Positions 11,498 to 21,095 of a stretch of 64,000 nt of DNA are shown piece by piece. The stretch comes from Leucobacter coleopterorum. GTDB taxonomy: Bacteria > Actinomycetota > Actinomycetes > Actinomycetales > Microbacteriaceae. The stretch spans positions 434,001 through 498,000 of the forward strand of contig NZ_CP049933.1 of the NCBI RefSeq assembly GCF_011382985.1. The letters are read 5' to 3'. The notes below the pieces were generated by a model. That model made no database searches. It was not told the DNA's origin and worked only from the letters and a program-made list of their open reading frames with translations. Position numbers and translations under genes: made by a program. Position 1 is the first letter of the stretch; the number at the start of each line of letters is the position of its first letter.

Positions 11498-11971
11498 GTG
11501 ACCACCATTCCGCCGCTTCCCGCAGAACTCAGCGCGATGGATCTTGCGCTCGCAGAAGCGCGAGTCGCGGCAGAGGTCGGTGAGGTTCCGGTGGGGGCTG
11601 TGCTGCTCGGGCCCACTGGCGAGGTGCTCGGCACCGGTCGCAACGCGCGCGAGGCGGTTCCGGATCCCACGGCGCACGCCGAAGTGATAGCAATTCGGGA
11701 GGCCGCGTTAGCCACCGGGGACCGTATGCTGTCTGGTTGCACACTGGTCGTCACCCTCGAACCTTGCGTGATGTGCGCGGGTGTGATTCTCGCCGCCCGG
11801 GTGCCGCGCGTGGTGTTTGGTGCGTGGGACGCAAAAGCCGGAGCTGTCGGAAGCATCTACGATCTGCTGCGAGATGGCCGCCTGCCGCACCCTGTACCCG
11901 AGGTGGTTGCCGGCGTGCGGGCAGGCGAGTGCGCTGCTCTGCTGGAAGAATTTTTTGCGGAGCGCCGTTAG
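11498..11971 (+). CDS. tadA: tRNA-specific adenosine deaminase TadA
   Basis: Zinc deaminase that converts A34 of tRNA-Arg(ACG) to inosine. It has 157 residues, with the catalytic HAEVIAIREA (zinc His and proton-shuttle Glu) and PCVMCAG (zinc cysteines). Start is GTG 11498; an internal ATG at 11537 precedes the conserved DLALAEARVA helix and is an alternative. The stop overlaps the stop of the convergent cation transporter. Confidence 0.93.
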   Translation: MTTIPPLPAELSAMDLALAEARVAAEVGEVPVGAVLLGPTGEVLGTGRNAREAVPDPTAHAEVIAIREAALATGDRMLSGCTLVVTLEPCVMCAGVILAARVPRVVFGAWDAKAGAVGSIYDLLRDGRLPHPVPEVVAGVRAGECAALLEEFFAERR

Positions 11972-12929
11972 TCGCTCGACAGCATCACGATTGAGCTTGT
12001 TGTGGGCTGGGTCGCGTTGGGGTCTAGGTAGACGTCTGGCTCAAGGTAGATGACCTTGGCCGCGGGCACTGCCTCTCGGATACGCCGCTCGGCCACGTTG
12101 ATGATTGCCGATACTTCAAGCATCGTGCAGGTTGGCTGCAGGCTGACCTTCGCGCCGACCATGAACTCGTCGGGGTCAAGGTAGAGGGTCTTTATGTGAA
12201 TGATGCGGTCGGTGTCTTTTGTGCTCAGGATTGCCGCCTCGATCTTGGCGGTGTCTTCTTCGCTGGCCCCTCACCCACGAGCAGGCTCTTGACCTCCATG
12301 CCAACAACAAACGCGACCACAATCAGTAGCACACCAATCGCCACAGTTGAGATGCCGTCGAAGAGTCCGTTGCCGGTGAGCACGGTGAGACCCACGCCGA
12401 TGAAGGCGATGACAAGGCCGAGCAGAGCGGCCACGTCTTCCATCAGCACAACAGGCAACTCGGGTGCCTTCGAACGCCGGATGAACTGGAACCAGCTCAG
12501 CGAGCCCTTGTGGGGTCTGCTCTCGTGAATCGCTGTGCGCAGAGAAAAACTCTCAAGCACAATCGCGATGGTCAGAATGAGGATGGGCAGCCACCACACT
12601 TCGAGCGCGTGAGGATCCTGAATCTTCGACACACCTTCATAGACTGAGAACACGCCGCCAACTGAGAACAGCACAACCGCAACGATGAAGGCATACACGT
12701 AGCGCACGCGCCCGTAGCCGAACGGGTGATCCTTGTCAGCCACCTTTTTCGCGCGTTTGCCGCCGAGTAACAGCAGAAGTTGGTTGCCGGAGTCTGCGAC
12801 CGAGTGCACACCCTCCGCGAGCATCGACGAGGACCCCGAGAAGCCCCACGCGATGAACTTCGTGATCGCTATCCCCATGTTGGCAAGAAAAGCCGCAATG
12901 ATCGCCTTGTTACCGCCAGACGCGCTCAT
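11968..12929 (-). CDS. Cation diffusion facilitator family transporter (frameshifted in this sequence)
   Basis: Proton-coupled divalent-cation efflux protein of about 320 residues. It starts MSASGGNKAII at 12929, with GGGAGG nearby. The N-terminal part has the six membrane helices of the family, including a HSVADSGNQLLLLLGGKRA segment carrying the metal-site His and Asp. The cytoplasmic C-terminal domain (VGAKVSLQP, VIYLEPDVYL) is in another frame: one base is missing at CCCC 12267-12270, and restoring it gives GEGASEEDTAKIEAAIL. Metal specificity is not predictable with confidence; zinc, iron or manganese are possible. Confidence 0.85.
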
Positions 12930-13049
12930 GATCAATTGCCTCCCTGAGTCGCTACAACTCCTATGGTTCCACAGTCTACGGTGACTGGGCATGTGTTGTT
13001 GAGGACACCCTGGGGTGAGTTCAAAGGGGCAGGCTCGTAGACTGGGCGG

Positions 13050-13903
13050 GTGGGTGATACTTCAGCGCAGACCTCAGTCCTTCCTCGCACCGCCATGATC
13101 GGTGTTGGCTCCATGGGAGGGGCAATCCTGGCGGGGCTGCGGGCTCCCGGGGTGCACATCCCGAAGCCGATCAGCGTCACCACCAAATCGGCTCGCAGCG
13201 CGGCCGAGTTCTCCGGAGCCGCAGACGTTGTGGCGTACGCGAGCGAGACTGACCCCGAGGCGAACCGAGTGGCAGTCACGGGCGCGGGGCTCGTGATTCT
13301 CGCGGTGAAACCCTGGATGATTCTCGACGTCGCTCGCGAGATTGCCGACGCACTGGAGCCGGGTGCAATTGTGGTGAGTGTTGCCGCCGGAGTCACCTGC
13401 TCGAGCATTGAGGAGGTGCTCCCTGCGGGGACGGCCGTGGTGCGCGCGATGCCGAACACTCCCTCGCTCATCGGGCGTGGTGTGACCGGAATCGCCGGGG
13501 ATCCGCCGCGAGCGAAGCAGACATCGACACCGTGCGCGCGCTCTTCGAAACGGTGGGCTCCGCCATTGTGGTGCGTGAGTCGCAGATCAACGACGTGGCG
13601 GCGGTTTCAGGATCGGGCCCCGCCTATCTGTTCCTCTACGTTGAAGAGATGACCGCCGCTGCAATGCGATTGGGGTTCGACGAGGATCAGGCGCGGTTGC
13701 TCGCGCAGGGGACCGTCACCGGCGCGGCCGAGCTCTTGGCGCGCAGCGACGAGGATCCCGCGCAGCTTCGCCGCAACGTGACGAGCCCAAAGGGCACCAC
13801 CGAGCAGGCCGTTCTTGTGCTGCAGGATGCAAACTGGGGCGAGCTGTTCGACCGTGCGCTCGCCGCAAACGTGCGCCGCTCGGAAGAGCTCGCCGCGCAG
13901 TAG
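13050..13903 (+). CDS. proC: Pyrroline-5-carboxylate reductase (frameshifted in this sequence)
   Basis: Last step of proline synthesis, reducing P5C with NAD(P)H. About 284 residues after correction. The Rossmann motif GVGSMGGAILAG is near the N-terminus, with VRAMPNTPSLIGRGVTGI in the middle and VSGSGPAYLF and LRRNVTSPKGTTEQA in the C-terminal domain. One base is missing at GGGG 13497-13500; adding G gives IAGGSAASEADIDTVR and joins the halves. The GTG start at 13050 lacks a strong ribosome-binding site. The apparent break of a biosynthetic gene supports a sequencing error rather than a real loss. Confidence 0.92.
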
Positions 13904-13932
13904 CGCAGTAGCGCAGTACATGTAGTGCAGGA

Positions 13933-14598
13933 TCAGCCGATCGTGGCGAAGCGCTCCACGTCTGCAGCGGTGCCCGAGACGATGATGAGGTCGTGTGGCG
14001 AGACCACCGTGTCTTGGGTCGCGTGGGAGAACGGCTGTCCCGGTGCCTTCACGCCCACCACGGTGACCCGGTAGCGGGTGCGCACACCGCTCTCGGAGAG
14101 TGCTCGCCCGCGGATCGAGCGTGGCGGGTACATCTTCACAATGACGTAGTTGTCGTCGAACTGAATGAAGTCGAGCATGCTGCCGCTGAGCAGGTGTGCA
14201 ACGCGCTCGCCCGCCTCGCGCTCGGGGTAAATGACGTGATTGACGCCGATCCGCTCGAGAATCTTGCCGTGTGAGGCAGAGATCGCCTTCGCCCAAATCT
14301 GAGGGATCCCGAGATCCACGAGATTTGCTGAGATGAGCACACTCGATTCGATGGACGAGCCCGTCGCGACAACCGCGATCTGAAACTCGTCTGCTCCGAT
14401 TTGGCGGAGGGCCTCCATTGAGCTCGCATCGGCCTGCACCGCGTGGGTCACACGATCCGACCATTTCTGCACGAGGCCGGCGTCGGTATCGACCACCAGA
14501 ACCTCACGATCCTGACGGTCAAGCTGACCGGCAGTTGACGCACCAAACCGCCCGAGTCCAATCACAATGACCGGGGCATCACTTCGAATATCAACCAA
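13933..14598 (-). CDS. trkA: TrkA/KtrA-type potassium channel regulatory subunit
   Basis: Cytosolic RCK ring protein of about 221 residues that gates the partner TrkH/KtrB. The N-terminal RCK_N domain has the nucleotide-binding VIVIGLGRFG motif, and the C-terminal RCK_C domain follows after about residue 140. The TTG start at 14598 (MVDIRSDAPV) overlaps the end of trkH by 8 bases, which fits translational coupling. The longer open frame up to 14730 lies inside trkH and is discarded. Confidence 0.9.
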   Translation of the reverse strand: MVDIRSDAPVIVIGLGRFGASTAGQLDRQDREVLVVDTDAGLVQKWSDRVTHAVQADASSMEALRQIGADEFQIAVVATGSSIESSVLISANLVDLGIPQIWAKAISASHGKILERIGVNHVIYPEREAGERVAHLLSGSMLDFIQFDDNYVIVKMYPPRSIRGRALSESGVRTRYRVTVVGVKAPGQPFSHATQDTVVSPHDLIIVSGTAADVERFATIG

Positions 14599-16030
14599 CG
14601 ATCGGCCTTTCTTCAGGGAGGCGGAACATACGAGAACGACTTGAGGCGGCCACGGCGGCAGCCAGGGTGACAGTGCCGACGCGACCTGCCCACATAGTGG
14701 CCGAGAGAATGTACTTGCCTGGATCGTCAACGGATTCAGACAGTCCGGTGGAGAGCCCGCATGTGCCGAAGGCTGAGATCACCTCGAACAGGGCGTGGTC
14801 GAGCGAGGCGCCGGTAATGTGCATGAGTGAGATGGTCGAAATCAGTACGATCGTGACACCCCAAATGAACACGGACACCGCGACGCGCAAGACCTCGTTG
14901 GGGATGCGGCGGTCGAAGGCCTGCATGTCTTGGTAGCCGCGGGCTTCTGCGTAGGCTGCGATGAACAGCACGGCCAGCGTGGTTACCTTGATGCCGCCAG
15001 CGGTCGACGCTGATCCACCACCCACAAACATAAGCATGTCTATGACCAGAAGTGTCGAGCCGTTCATTTGGTCTGGATCGACGATGCCGAGGCCACCAGA
15101 ACGTGTCATGACCGACATGTAGCCAGAGTTGAAGAGCGTCTGCCCGACTCCCTGTGATCCCAGCGTGCTTGAGTTGTTCCACTCAAGCGCAGTAATCGCT
15201 ATCCAGCCGAAGAACACCAGGATTACCGTTGTGGTCAGCGTAAGTTTTGTGTGCAGGCCGAGGCGCTTGTGTGTGCGCCAGCCGCGACCGATCACATAGC
15301 GGTAGAGCGCAAAGATGACTGGGAAGCCGATGGCGCCGAGAAATACGCCGATGGCGATGACGGTCAGCAGGTAGTAGTTGGTGAGAAAGGGCTCAAGCCC
15401 GCCAACGAGCGGCACGAAGCCGGTGTTGGTGAACGCTGAGGCCGCGAGGTAGAAACCGTTCCACAGGGCTGGCCAGAAATCGTAGCCCGCTGCGAGCAGC
15501 ACCGGGGTAATGAGCATGGTCAGGATCAGCTCAATCACAATCAGGCTTAGTGCAACGGCGGCGAGCAGCCCGCCGATCTCACCGAGGCCAACGGCCTGGC
15601 TCTCTGAGACGCCCTTGCCCATGCGCATGGGGTTTGTGTCGCTGGCGGCCATAAGTTTCTGGCGCAGGCCGAGCCTACGGGTAACGGTCAGGCCGAGGAT
15701 GCTCGCGAGGGTGAGCACGCCGATGCCACCGATCTGAATGCCGAGCAGGATCACCACTTCGCCAAAGAACGACCAGTGGGTGGCCATATCGAGTGTTGAA
15801 AGCCCCGTGACGCAGATCGCGGAGACCGCTGTGAAAAGCGAATCGGCAAGCGGCGTGACCTTGCCGTTGCTGCTGGAGATAGGGAGGGAGAGTAGCGCGG
15901 TCCACAGGAAGATCAGCGCTGTGAAGACCAGCAGCGCGAACCGAGGGGGAGAAGATTGGATCATCTTCGAGACCCACGACTTTTGTGCGAGCGGGGTAGA
16001 GCTACCGCGACTCGCTGCGAGCGCCCTCAC
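14591..16030 (-). CDS. trkH: TrkH/KtrB-family potassium transporter
   Basis: Integral membrane potassium-translocating subunit, up to 479 residues. Four pore-loop repeats are visible around AICVTGLSTLD, SAFTNTGFVP, MTRSGGLGIVD and SAFGTCGLSTG, each with the selectivity-filter glycine. The start could be GTG 16030 or ATG 15964 (MIQSSPPRFALL), which sits directly before the first membrane helix. It forms a two-gene operon with trkA. Confidence 0.93.
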   Translation of the reverse strand: MRALAASRGSSTPLAQKSWVSKMIQSSPPRFALLVFTALIFLWTALLSLPISSSNGKVTPLADSLFTAVSAICVTGLSTLDMATHWSFFGEVVILLGIQIGGIGVLTLASILGLTVTRRLGLRQKLMAASDTNPMRMGKGVSESQAVGLGEIGGLLAAVALSLIVIELILTMLITPVLLAAGYDFWPALWNGFYLAASAFTNTGFVPLVGGLEPFLTNYYLLTVIAIGVFLGAIGFPVIFALYRYVIGRGWRTHKRLGLHTKLTLTTTVILVFFGWIAITALEWNNSSTLGSQGVGQTLFNSGYMSVMTRSGGLGIVDPDQMNGSTLLVIDMLMFVGGGSASTAGGIKVTTLAVLFIAAYAEARGYQDMQAFDRRIPNEVLRVAVSVFIWGVTIVLISTISLMHITGASLDHALFEVISAFGTCGLSTGLSESVDDPGKYILSATMWAGRVGTVTLAAAVAASSRSRMFRLPEERPIVG

Positions 16031-16113
16031 GACTCCCTCTTTCCTGCTGCGGGTTGATCCCGAACTGTGCTGACCTTGTCATGCTACACACCAATGCCCG
16101 CTACCCTTAGGCT

Positions 16114-16587
16114 ATGCCAGATATTTTCGGGGTCATCGCCGACGCTACGCGCCGCGACATCTTGCAGGCGCTGCTCGAGCGGCATCTGCAAGATGAAGAG
16201 ATGAGTGTGTCTGAAATAGTGGGTCAGCTCGAGATTAGCCAACCCACCGTTTCGAAGCACTTGAAGGTGCTGCGTGAGGCAGAACTTGTGACCGTGCGCG
16301 AAGACGGACAGCACCGTTATTACTCGCTCGACCCCGAGCCGCTTGAGATGGTCGAGGATTTTGTGATCCCGTTTCTCTCCGCGGGGTTCGACACAGAGGT
16401 GACCGTCGAGTATCTCTCTGAAGACGGCGAGCGAGTTTCGGGGCCTGAATCTGAGGATTCTTTTGAAGACACCGGAGAAGTTCTTTCCGAAGAAGCCGCC
16501 GCCGCCGCCGAGCGGATCGGTCGCGCCGCCGCAAAGGCCGAGCATCGCGTGAAGGAGCTTGTCGCGCGCTTCCGCCTGCGCGATTAG
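16114..16587 (+). CDS. ArsR/SmtB-family winged-helix regulator with acidic C-terminal extension
   Basis: 157 residues. The N-terminal winged helix (about 1-75) contains the recognition segment LEISQPTVSKHLKVLREAELV and the wing VREDGQHRYYSLD. No metal-binding CVC motif is seen on the recognition helix. Residues 75-157 form an acidic linker and an Ala-rich helix. Its target is unknown. It is divergent from trkH with a short intergenic stretch between them. Confidence 0.8.
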   Translation: MPDIFGVIADATRRDILQALLERHLQDEEMSVSEIVGQLEISQPTVSKHLKVLREAELVTVREDGQHRYYSLDPEPLEMVEDFVIPFLSAGFDTEVTVEYLSEDGERVSGPESEDSFEDTGEVLSEEAAAAAERIGRAAAKAEHRVKELVARFRLRD

Positions 16588-16685
16588 TAGCTTTTCTGTG
16601 TTTGAGTTCGCGCTGAGCCTTGCTGACGAGTAATATGGGTGTCTTGTGGGCCACGTTCGGGCCCTAGAGACGTTGTGAGGTATCC

Positions 16686-16784
16686 GTGGGTTCAGTAATC
16701 AAGAAGCGCCGTAAGCGTATGTCGAAGAAGAAGCACCGTAAATTGCTTCGTAAGACGCGTCATCAGCGTCGCAACAAGAAGTAG
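16686..16784 (+). CDS. 30S ribosomal protein bS22 (AURKAIP1/COX24 domain)
   Basis: A 32-residue, extremely basic protein: GTG start, [20 protein letters not shown], then [12 protein letters not shown] and stop. This closely resembles the actinobacterial ribosomal protein bS22 that binds 16S rRNA near the decoding centre. GTGAGG lies 5 bases before the start. A TAATAT element at 16631-16636 may be the -10 box. A strong terminator follows. Confidence 0.92.
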   Translation: MGSVIKKRRKRMSKKKHRKLLRKTRHQRRNKK

Positions 16785-16813
16785 TCAACGCGCCTTTGGG
16801 TGCGATTGATGTA

Positions 16814-16845
16814 AGGCATCGAACGATTGGGTTCGATGCCTTTCT
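16814..16845 (+). terminator. Rho-independent terminator after bS22
   Basis: AGGCATCGAAC and GTTCGATGCCT make a perfect 11-bp stem with a 6-base loop, followed by TTCTTCG. It lies 30 bases after the bS22 stop. Confidence 0.85.
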
Positions 16846-16950
16846 TCGTTTACGAGTGGTTGCAGGGCCCTGAATGTTTCGCTGCTCGACGCCCTCGACC
16901 ATAGGTTCACTGCCGACCAGTCGGGTGTCGCTGTAATAGGCTTGAGGATC

Positions 16951-17217
16951 ATGGCCGCAGTCAGCATTACCCTCATCGGCAAGCCGGGTTGTCACCTTTG
17001 TGACGAAGCGCGCGAGGTTGTTGAGGGGGTTCGCGCGCAGTTGAGTGCGCAAGGGACCGTCACCGAGCTCGAAGAGTTCAATATTCTTGAAGACGAGCAG
17101 CTCGCGCGGCTCTACTCTGAGGAGATTCCGGTCGTTCGCATAAACGGCAAGCAGCACGCCATCTGGCGTGTGGATGCCGAAAAGCTTGAGCGTGCGATCC
17201 TGCGCGTGGCCCAATAG
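16951..17217 (+). CDS. Glutaredoxin-like thioredoxin-fold protein
   Basis: 88 residues starting at ATG 16951 with TTGAGG upstream. A single thioredoxin fold with the redox motif CHLC in KPGCHLCDEA and the cis-proline in EEIPVVRING. It matches the short glutaredoxin-family (DUF836) proteins common in Actinobacteria, thought to be thiol-disulfide reductases. The following Dabb gene starts 19 bases after its stop and may be co-transcribed. Confidence 0.85.
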   Translation: MAAVSITLIGKPGCHLCDEAREVVEGVRAQLSAQGTVTELEEFNILEDEQLARLYSEEIPVVRINGKQHAIWRVDAEKLERAILRVAQ

Positions 17218-17236
17218 TGATTGCTAGGAGAATAAA

Positions 17237-17539
17237 ATGACCGTACGGCACATTGTGACCTGGAAGCTCAGCGGCGAGTCAATTGCGGATCGCGATGCCC
17301 AAGCCGCCGAAATTATTGCTGTGCTCGAGCCGCTCAATGGGCGCATTGACGGCCTCCAGTCACTGAAGCTTTACCGCAACACCCTCAACCACGAGGCTAA
17401 CTGGGACCTGACGCTTGAGAGCGTGCACGATGATGCCGAGGCGCTCGCGGTTTATGCAGCGCACCCCGAACACCTCGCCGCGGTCGAGATCGTTAAGCAG
17501 CGCACGGTCGGCCGTGCGTGTGTTGACTTCGTAGAGTAG
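17237..17539 (+). CDS. Dabb (stress-responsive alpha/beta barrel) domain protein
   Basis: 100-residue ferredoxin-like alpha/beta barrel protein beginning MTVRHIVTWKL, with the family's HxxxW/F-L opening strand and a closing HPEHLAAVE segment. TAGGAG lies 8 bases before the ATG. Dabb proteins are small dimers of mostly unknown role. It follows the glutaredoxin-like gene in the same direction. Confidence 0.85.
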   Translation: MTVRHIVTWKLSGESIADRDAQAAEIIAVLEPLNGRIDGLQSLKLYRNTLNHEANWDLTLESVHDDAEALAVYAAHPEHLAAVEIVKQRTVGRACVDFVE

Positions 17540-17541
17540 CG

Positions 17542-18021
17542 CTAGCCCTTCTTTGTGAAGCCGCTCGCCTCAACCGTTGCGACTGTCTCTGCGAAGCTGA
17601 CCTTTGAGCCTTTGGTGGACTCGTCAAATTCTGCGCCGGTCAGCTCGGCGATCTTCTTGAGATCGGCTTTTTTGTAGTCGACGGTCAAAATTTCGGTCGC
17701 GTCGGTGGCCGTGTAGTCGACCTTGTGGGTGAGCCCTTTGATGCCCTCGTAAGCTTCCATGACGGATGAGAATGTTTCTTTCGCTTCAGCTTCGTCTTTG
17801 AGCCCAGCTTTTTTGTAGTTGATGACGCTCTTGATCGACTGCATCGTGACGTCATCGCCCTCTGCGGTGATGGTCATTGTTGAGTCGATGCCGCCCTCTG
17901 ACTTGGTGTAGGTCGCCTTTGTGCCGGATGATCCGCCGCTGCACGCCGTGAGTGGCAGAACGAATGCCGTGAGAAGCGCGACGAACGCTGCGAACTGCGC
18001 TGCTGGGCGGCGCTGGGTCAT
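17542..18021 (-). CDS. YehR/DUF1307-like lipoprotein
   Basis: About 159 residues. Signal peptide with a lipobox ending LPLTAC-S, so the protein is predicted to be lipid-anchored at about Cys27. The mature part is Lys/Glu-rich with repeated VDYKKADLKK-type segments and resembles the YehR/DUF1307 family of unknown function. ATG at 18021 is given, but a TTG at 18030 has AAGGAG at ideal spacing (5 bases) and may be the true start, adding three residues. Confidence 0.7.
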   Translation of the reverse strand: MTQRRPAAQFAAFVALLTAFVLPLTACSGGSSGTKATYTKSEGGIDSTMTITAEGDDVTMQSIKSVINYKKAGLKDEAEAKETFSSVMEAYEGIKGLTHKVDYTATDATEILTVDYKKADLKKIAELTGAEFDESTKGSKVSFAETVATVEASGFTKKG

Positions 18022-18091
18022 CTGAAACAAACGTTTCTCCTTCTCACCGAGTGGTAAAGCTTGCCCCAGTCTATGTGGAGAACTTGAGAAC

Positions 18092-18130
18092 GCTCGGTGC
18101 CGGAGGGCATGGCATCCTCCGGCACCGAGC
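18092..18130 (-). terminator. Strong hairpin terminator after the flavin oxidoreductase gene
   Basis: GCTCGGTGCCGGAGG and CCTCCGGCACCGAGC form a perfect 15-bp stem with a 9-base loop. It lies just past the stop of the minus-strand oxidoreductase gene and before the lipoprotein gene. No T-tract follows. Confidence 0.7.
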
Positions 18131-18143
18131 TCCACCCGGCAAC

Positions 18144-19421
18144 CTACCCGCCAACCCCACTCAAGATTCCAACAGGCTTATACGCCCGATACCCGCGTTG
18201 AATCTCGATCTGATCGGCGAGGTGCTTCGCGTCGTGCCAGACACCCCAGATAAACGTCGATCCGCGGCGCGACTGCCAGGGTAACCCAAGAAGTAGACCC
18301 CGGGAACGGTAGACACCCCGCGCTGGTGCACCGGTCGCCCGCGATCATCAAACGTATCGACTTGTAGCCAGCTGTAGTCCACGTTGAATCCTGTAGCCCA
18401 CACGATCGAGGTGATGCCGGCGGCGGCAAGATCCAACGACAGCAGGGGTCGGTCGCAGAAGTGGGGTACGCGCCGAGCAGGTGGGCCTCCGGTTCCTCAG
18501 GCAGATCGAGACCCTCGCGAGCAATATAGGCGTCGGCCTCTGCGAGCAGCGACAGATAGTTCTCGTCGCCCAGCCGAATGTTCTCCTTGAGATCGCTGCC
18601 GAATGCCATGACCCCGTTGGCAAAACTGTTCGCGCGCCCAACGAGCGTGATTCCGCTGTCGGCCAGATCGCGAAAATCAACTGTGTGACCCCCATTTGCG
18701 CCGCTGACCGCAATGGTCACGTGCTCGGCCCCCTCGGGTGGAGCGGCGGCATCCCACTTGCCAAGTACCCCCAGCCACCACACAAAGTTGCGGCCGCGGT
18801 AGCGCTGCGGTGGACGATCGTGAGGGCCAACGGCGAGCGTGACCTCGCGCCCCGCTTGACGAAGCTCTGCGGCAATCTGCACGCCGGACGATCCTGCACC
18901 AACCACGAGCACGCCACCCTCGGGCAACTGCTGCGGATTACGGTAACCGCTCGAGTGTAGCTGCGTGAGGCCGGTATCGGCGGGCACAATCGGTGGGATC
19001 GCGGGGAGCTGGAACGCGCCGGTCGCGGCGACAACGTAGCGGGCGTGGATCGAGCCAGCCGTGGTCTCGACTCGATACCCGGGCTCACCCTCGTGTTTGC
19101 GCACCGAGGTCACTTCCACTCCGCAGCGAATCGGCGCGCCAATCTGCTCTGCGTAGCGCTCGAAGTACTCCGCCACCTGCTCCTTTGGGGCAAACGCGTC
19201 GGGAGACCCATCAAACTCGAGGGAAGGGAAACGGTCGTGCCAGGCGGGTCCGTTGGCGACGAGCGAGTCCCAGCGCTCAGTGCGCCATCTCTCGGCAATA
19301 CGGTCGCGCTCCAGCACAATGTGTGCGATGCCGCGCGCACCGAGGTGCTCACTCATGGCCACTCCAGCTTGGCCCCTCCGACAACGACGACCTCGGTGAC
19401 TTCTGCCTCTTGGCTCGACAT
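18144..19421 (-). CDS. FAD/NAD(P)-dependent flavin oxidoreductase (CzcO/flavin-monooxygenase type; three frameshifts in this sequence)
   Basis: Flavoprotein of about 426 residues resembling flavin-containing monooxygenases. It starts MSSQEAEVTE at 19421. The first FAD motif becomes VVVVGGGQAGVA after adding one G at CCCC 19373-19376. The NADPH motif is VLVVGAGSSGVQIAAEL. Two further single-base losses (run at 18463-18466, and near 18279-18287) must be repaired to read HFCDRPLLSLDLAAAGI and WQSRRGSTFIWGVWHD. The C-terminal ATG motif VWATGFNVDY is present. The LysR gene is immediately upstream on the same strand. The substrate is unknown. Confidence 0.8.
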
Positions 19422-19501
19422 ATCTCTTCTCCCTTGAATCGATGAATACTGGGTCGGTGAATGATTCCCAGCAAACAACAGTGGAGGGGTGCACCGCCAA
19501 T

Positions 19502-19518
19502 ATGCGTTCGTGACGCAT
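19502..19518. promoter_or_regulatory. Short inverted repeat before the flavin oxidoreductase gene
   Basis: ATGCGT-TCGTG-ACGCAT is a perfect 6-bp inverted repeat between the LysR gene and the oxidoreductase gene. It could be a LysR-type or other operator, though it is short and may be chance. Confidence 0.3.
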
Positions 19519-19559
19519 TACATCAATTCAGCAGATGGAAGAACCAATTTCGATCTGTT

Positions 19560-20480
19560 TTAGAGTTTCTTTGAGGGCATAAGCACCTCCCGAACCGCCA
19601 ACTCCGCCGCCCTCGCTCGCGCAGACCGGCGCACCTGCGTGAGGGAAGAAACTTCAACGCGTAGGCTCGGCACCGGATCGCTGATCTCGATGGTCACTGT
19701 GCGTGATCCGGCATAGGTCTCACTGATCTGCGGACGTTGGTTCAGGATCGAGTATCCCAGCCCCGTCGCAACCATGGAGCGCACGGTCTCGTAACTCGAG
19801 CTGCGATATCGCAGGTTCGGTTCGATCCCCGCCTCGCGCAATAATCCGAGAAAGTAGTCGCTGCTGCTGGGCAGATCAAGCAGCACAAACGGATCAGCGG
19901 CGAGTTTGGCGAGCGGAACCTGCTTGCGCCCGGCAAGTGGGTGCTTGGCGTGAACGATCACGTGCGGGCGAAACTCGCCAACGACGGTGTTGTCGATGCC
20001 CGCCTCGGATGAGAGGTCGTAGGTGATCGCGAGCTCGGCCCGGCCACCGCGCAGGGCAGCGAGGCACTCCTCATGATCCCCCTCGACCACCAGCACCTCA
20101 AGATCGGGGTGCTGAGTGCGCAGTCCGCCGAGCATTCGCGGTAGTAAAAACGGTGCCAGCGTTTTGAAGCAGGCGATGGTGATGCGCCCGTGCACCTCAC
20201 TCTGATCGGTGCGGATGCTGTCGATGGTGTCGTTGAGCACCCCAAAGAGTCGTTGCGAGTCGTGCAGCAGGGTTGATCCGGCGGGGGTGAGAATCAGGCC
20301 CTTCGAGTGTTGGCGAATGAAGAGTGCAGCCCCGAGGGACTTTTCGAGCTGGGTGATCGCCGTCGAAACGGCTGACTGAGCGACGTGCAGTTCCATGCTC
20401 GCCGCGGTCATGTTGAGCGTTTTGGCGCACTCCGTGAAGTACGTGAGTTGCGTGAGCGTGATGGGGAATCGCTGAACCAT
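19560..20480 (-). CDS. LysR-family transcriptional regulator
   Basis: 306 residues. The N-terminal helix-turn-helix covers residues 8-65 (LTQLTYFTECAKTLNMTAASMEL, then SVSRAVS-like AQSAVSTAITQLEKSLGAALF), followed by the periplasmic-binding-protein-like effector domain. It is divergent from the RidA operon (171-base gap) and upstream of the oxidoreductase gene on its own strand. By normal LysR logic it probably controls the divergent ridA-DUF1028-M20 operon. The effector is unknown. Confidence 0.9.
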   Translation of the reverse strand: MVQRFPITLTQLTYFTECAKTLNMTAASMELHVAQSAVSTAITQLEKSLGAALFIRQHSKGLILTPAGSTLLHDSQRLFGVLNDTIDSIRTDQSEVHGRITIACFKTLAPFLLPRMLGGLRTQHPDLEVLVVEGDHEECLAALRGGRAELAITYDLSSEAGIDNTVVGEFRPHVIVHAKHPLAGRKQVPLAKLAADPFVLLDLPSSSDYFLGLLREAGIEPNLRYRSSSYETVRSMVATGLGYSILNQRPQISETYAGSRTVTIEISDPVPSLRVEVSSLTQVRRSARARAAELAVREVLMPSKKL

Positions 20481-20651
20481 TGGTGTCCTCCAGGGCAGAC
20501 GGCGGTGTCTTGAACGGTGCCCCAGAGCCTAGCAAGAATCTGATTTCAAGATAAGCTCGGTAACTTTTGCCTATTTTACAGATCGGCTGGTGGTCCCAAC
20601 AATGGACGTATTACGCGGCTCATGCCGACACCGCTCAACGAGGAGGAACCC

Positions 20652-21095
20652 GTGTCTGAACCGACCCACACCCGCCTGCGAACGTTCAACACCAAGGACA
20701 CATATCCCGAGCAGAACCTTGACAACGATCTCTGCCAGGCGGTTGTCGCTAACGGGGTTGTGTACCTGCGCGGCCAGATCGGGCAAGATCTCGACACCCG
20801 TGAGTCGGTCGGCATCGGAGACGTGGTCGCCCAGACCGAGCGAGCGATGCAGAACATTCAGATGCTGCTTGAAGAAGCCGGCAGTCGGCTCGAAGACGTT
20901 GTGAAGGTGACGATCTACATTATTGATCCGCGCTACCGCGAAGACGTGTACCGAACGATGGGCAAGTATCTGCGCGGAGTGTTTCCTGTCTCAACCGGCA
21001 TCGTGGTGCAGGCACTCGCACGCCCCGAGTGGCTCGTTGAGATCGACGCGACTGCTGTGCTGAGTTCGCCGGCCCCGGGCGAGGTAGCACTGTGA
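20652..21095 (+). CDS. RidA/YjgF-family protein
   Basis: 147 residues. RidA proteins hydrolyse reactive enamine/imine intermediates. The core includes VVANGVVYLRGQIG, ETEQAMQNI-like AQTERAMQNIQMLLEEAG and VKVTIYIIDPRYRE, but the catalytic Arg context differs from housekeeping RidA, suggesting a pathway-specific paralogue. GTG at 20652 is chosen because AGGAGG ends 5 bases before it. It is first gene of the operon and overlaps DUF1028 by 4 bases (GTGA). Confidence 0.88.
   Translation: MSEPTHTRLRTFNTKDTYPEQNLDNDLCQAVVANGVVYLRGQIGQDLDTRESVGIGDVVAQTERAMQNIQMLLEEAGSRLEDVVKVTIYIIDPRYREDVYRTMGKYLRGVFPVSTGIVVQALARPEWLVEIDATAVLSSPAPGEVAL

Noticed and set aside
13895..13918. Three tandem GCGCAGTA octamers at the proC stop
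   Set aside because: Very short and with no associated feature; noted only as a minor repeat.
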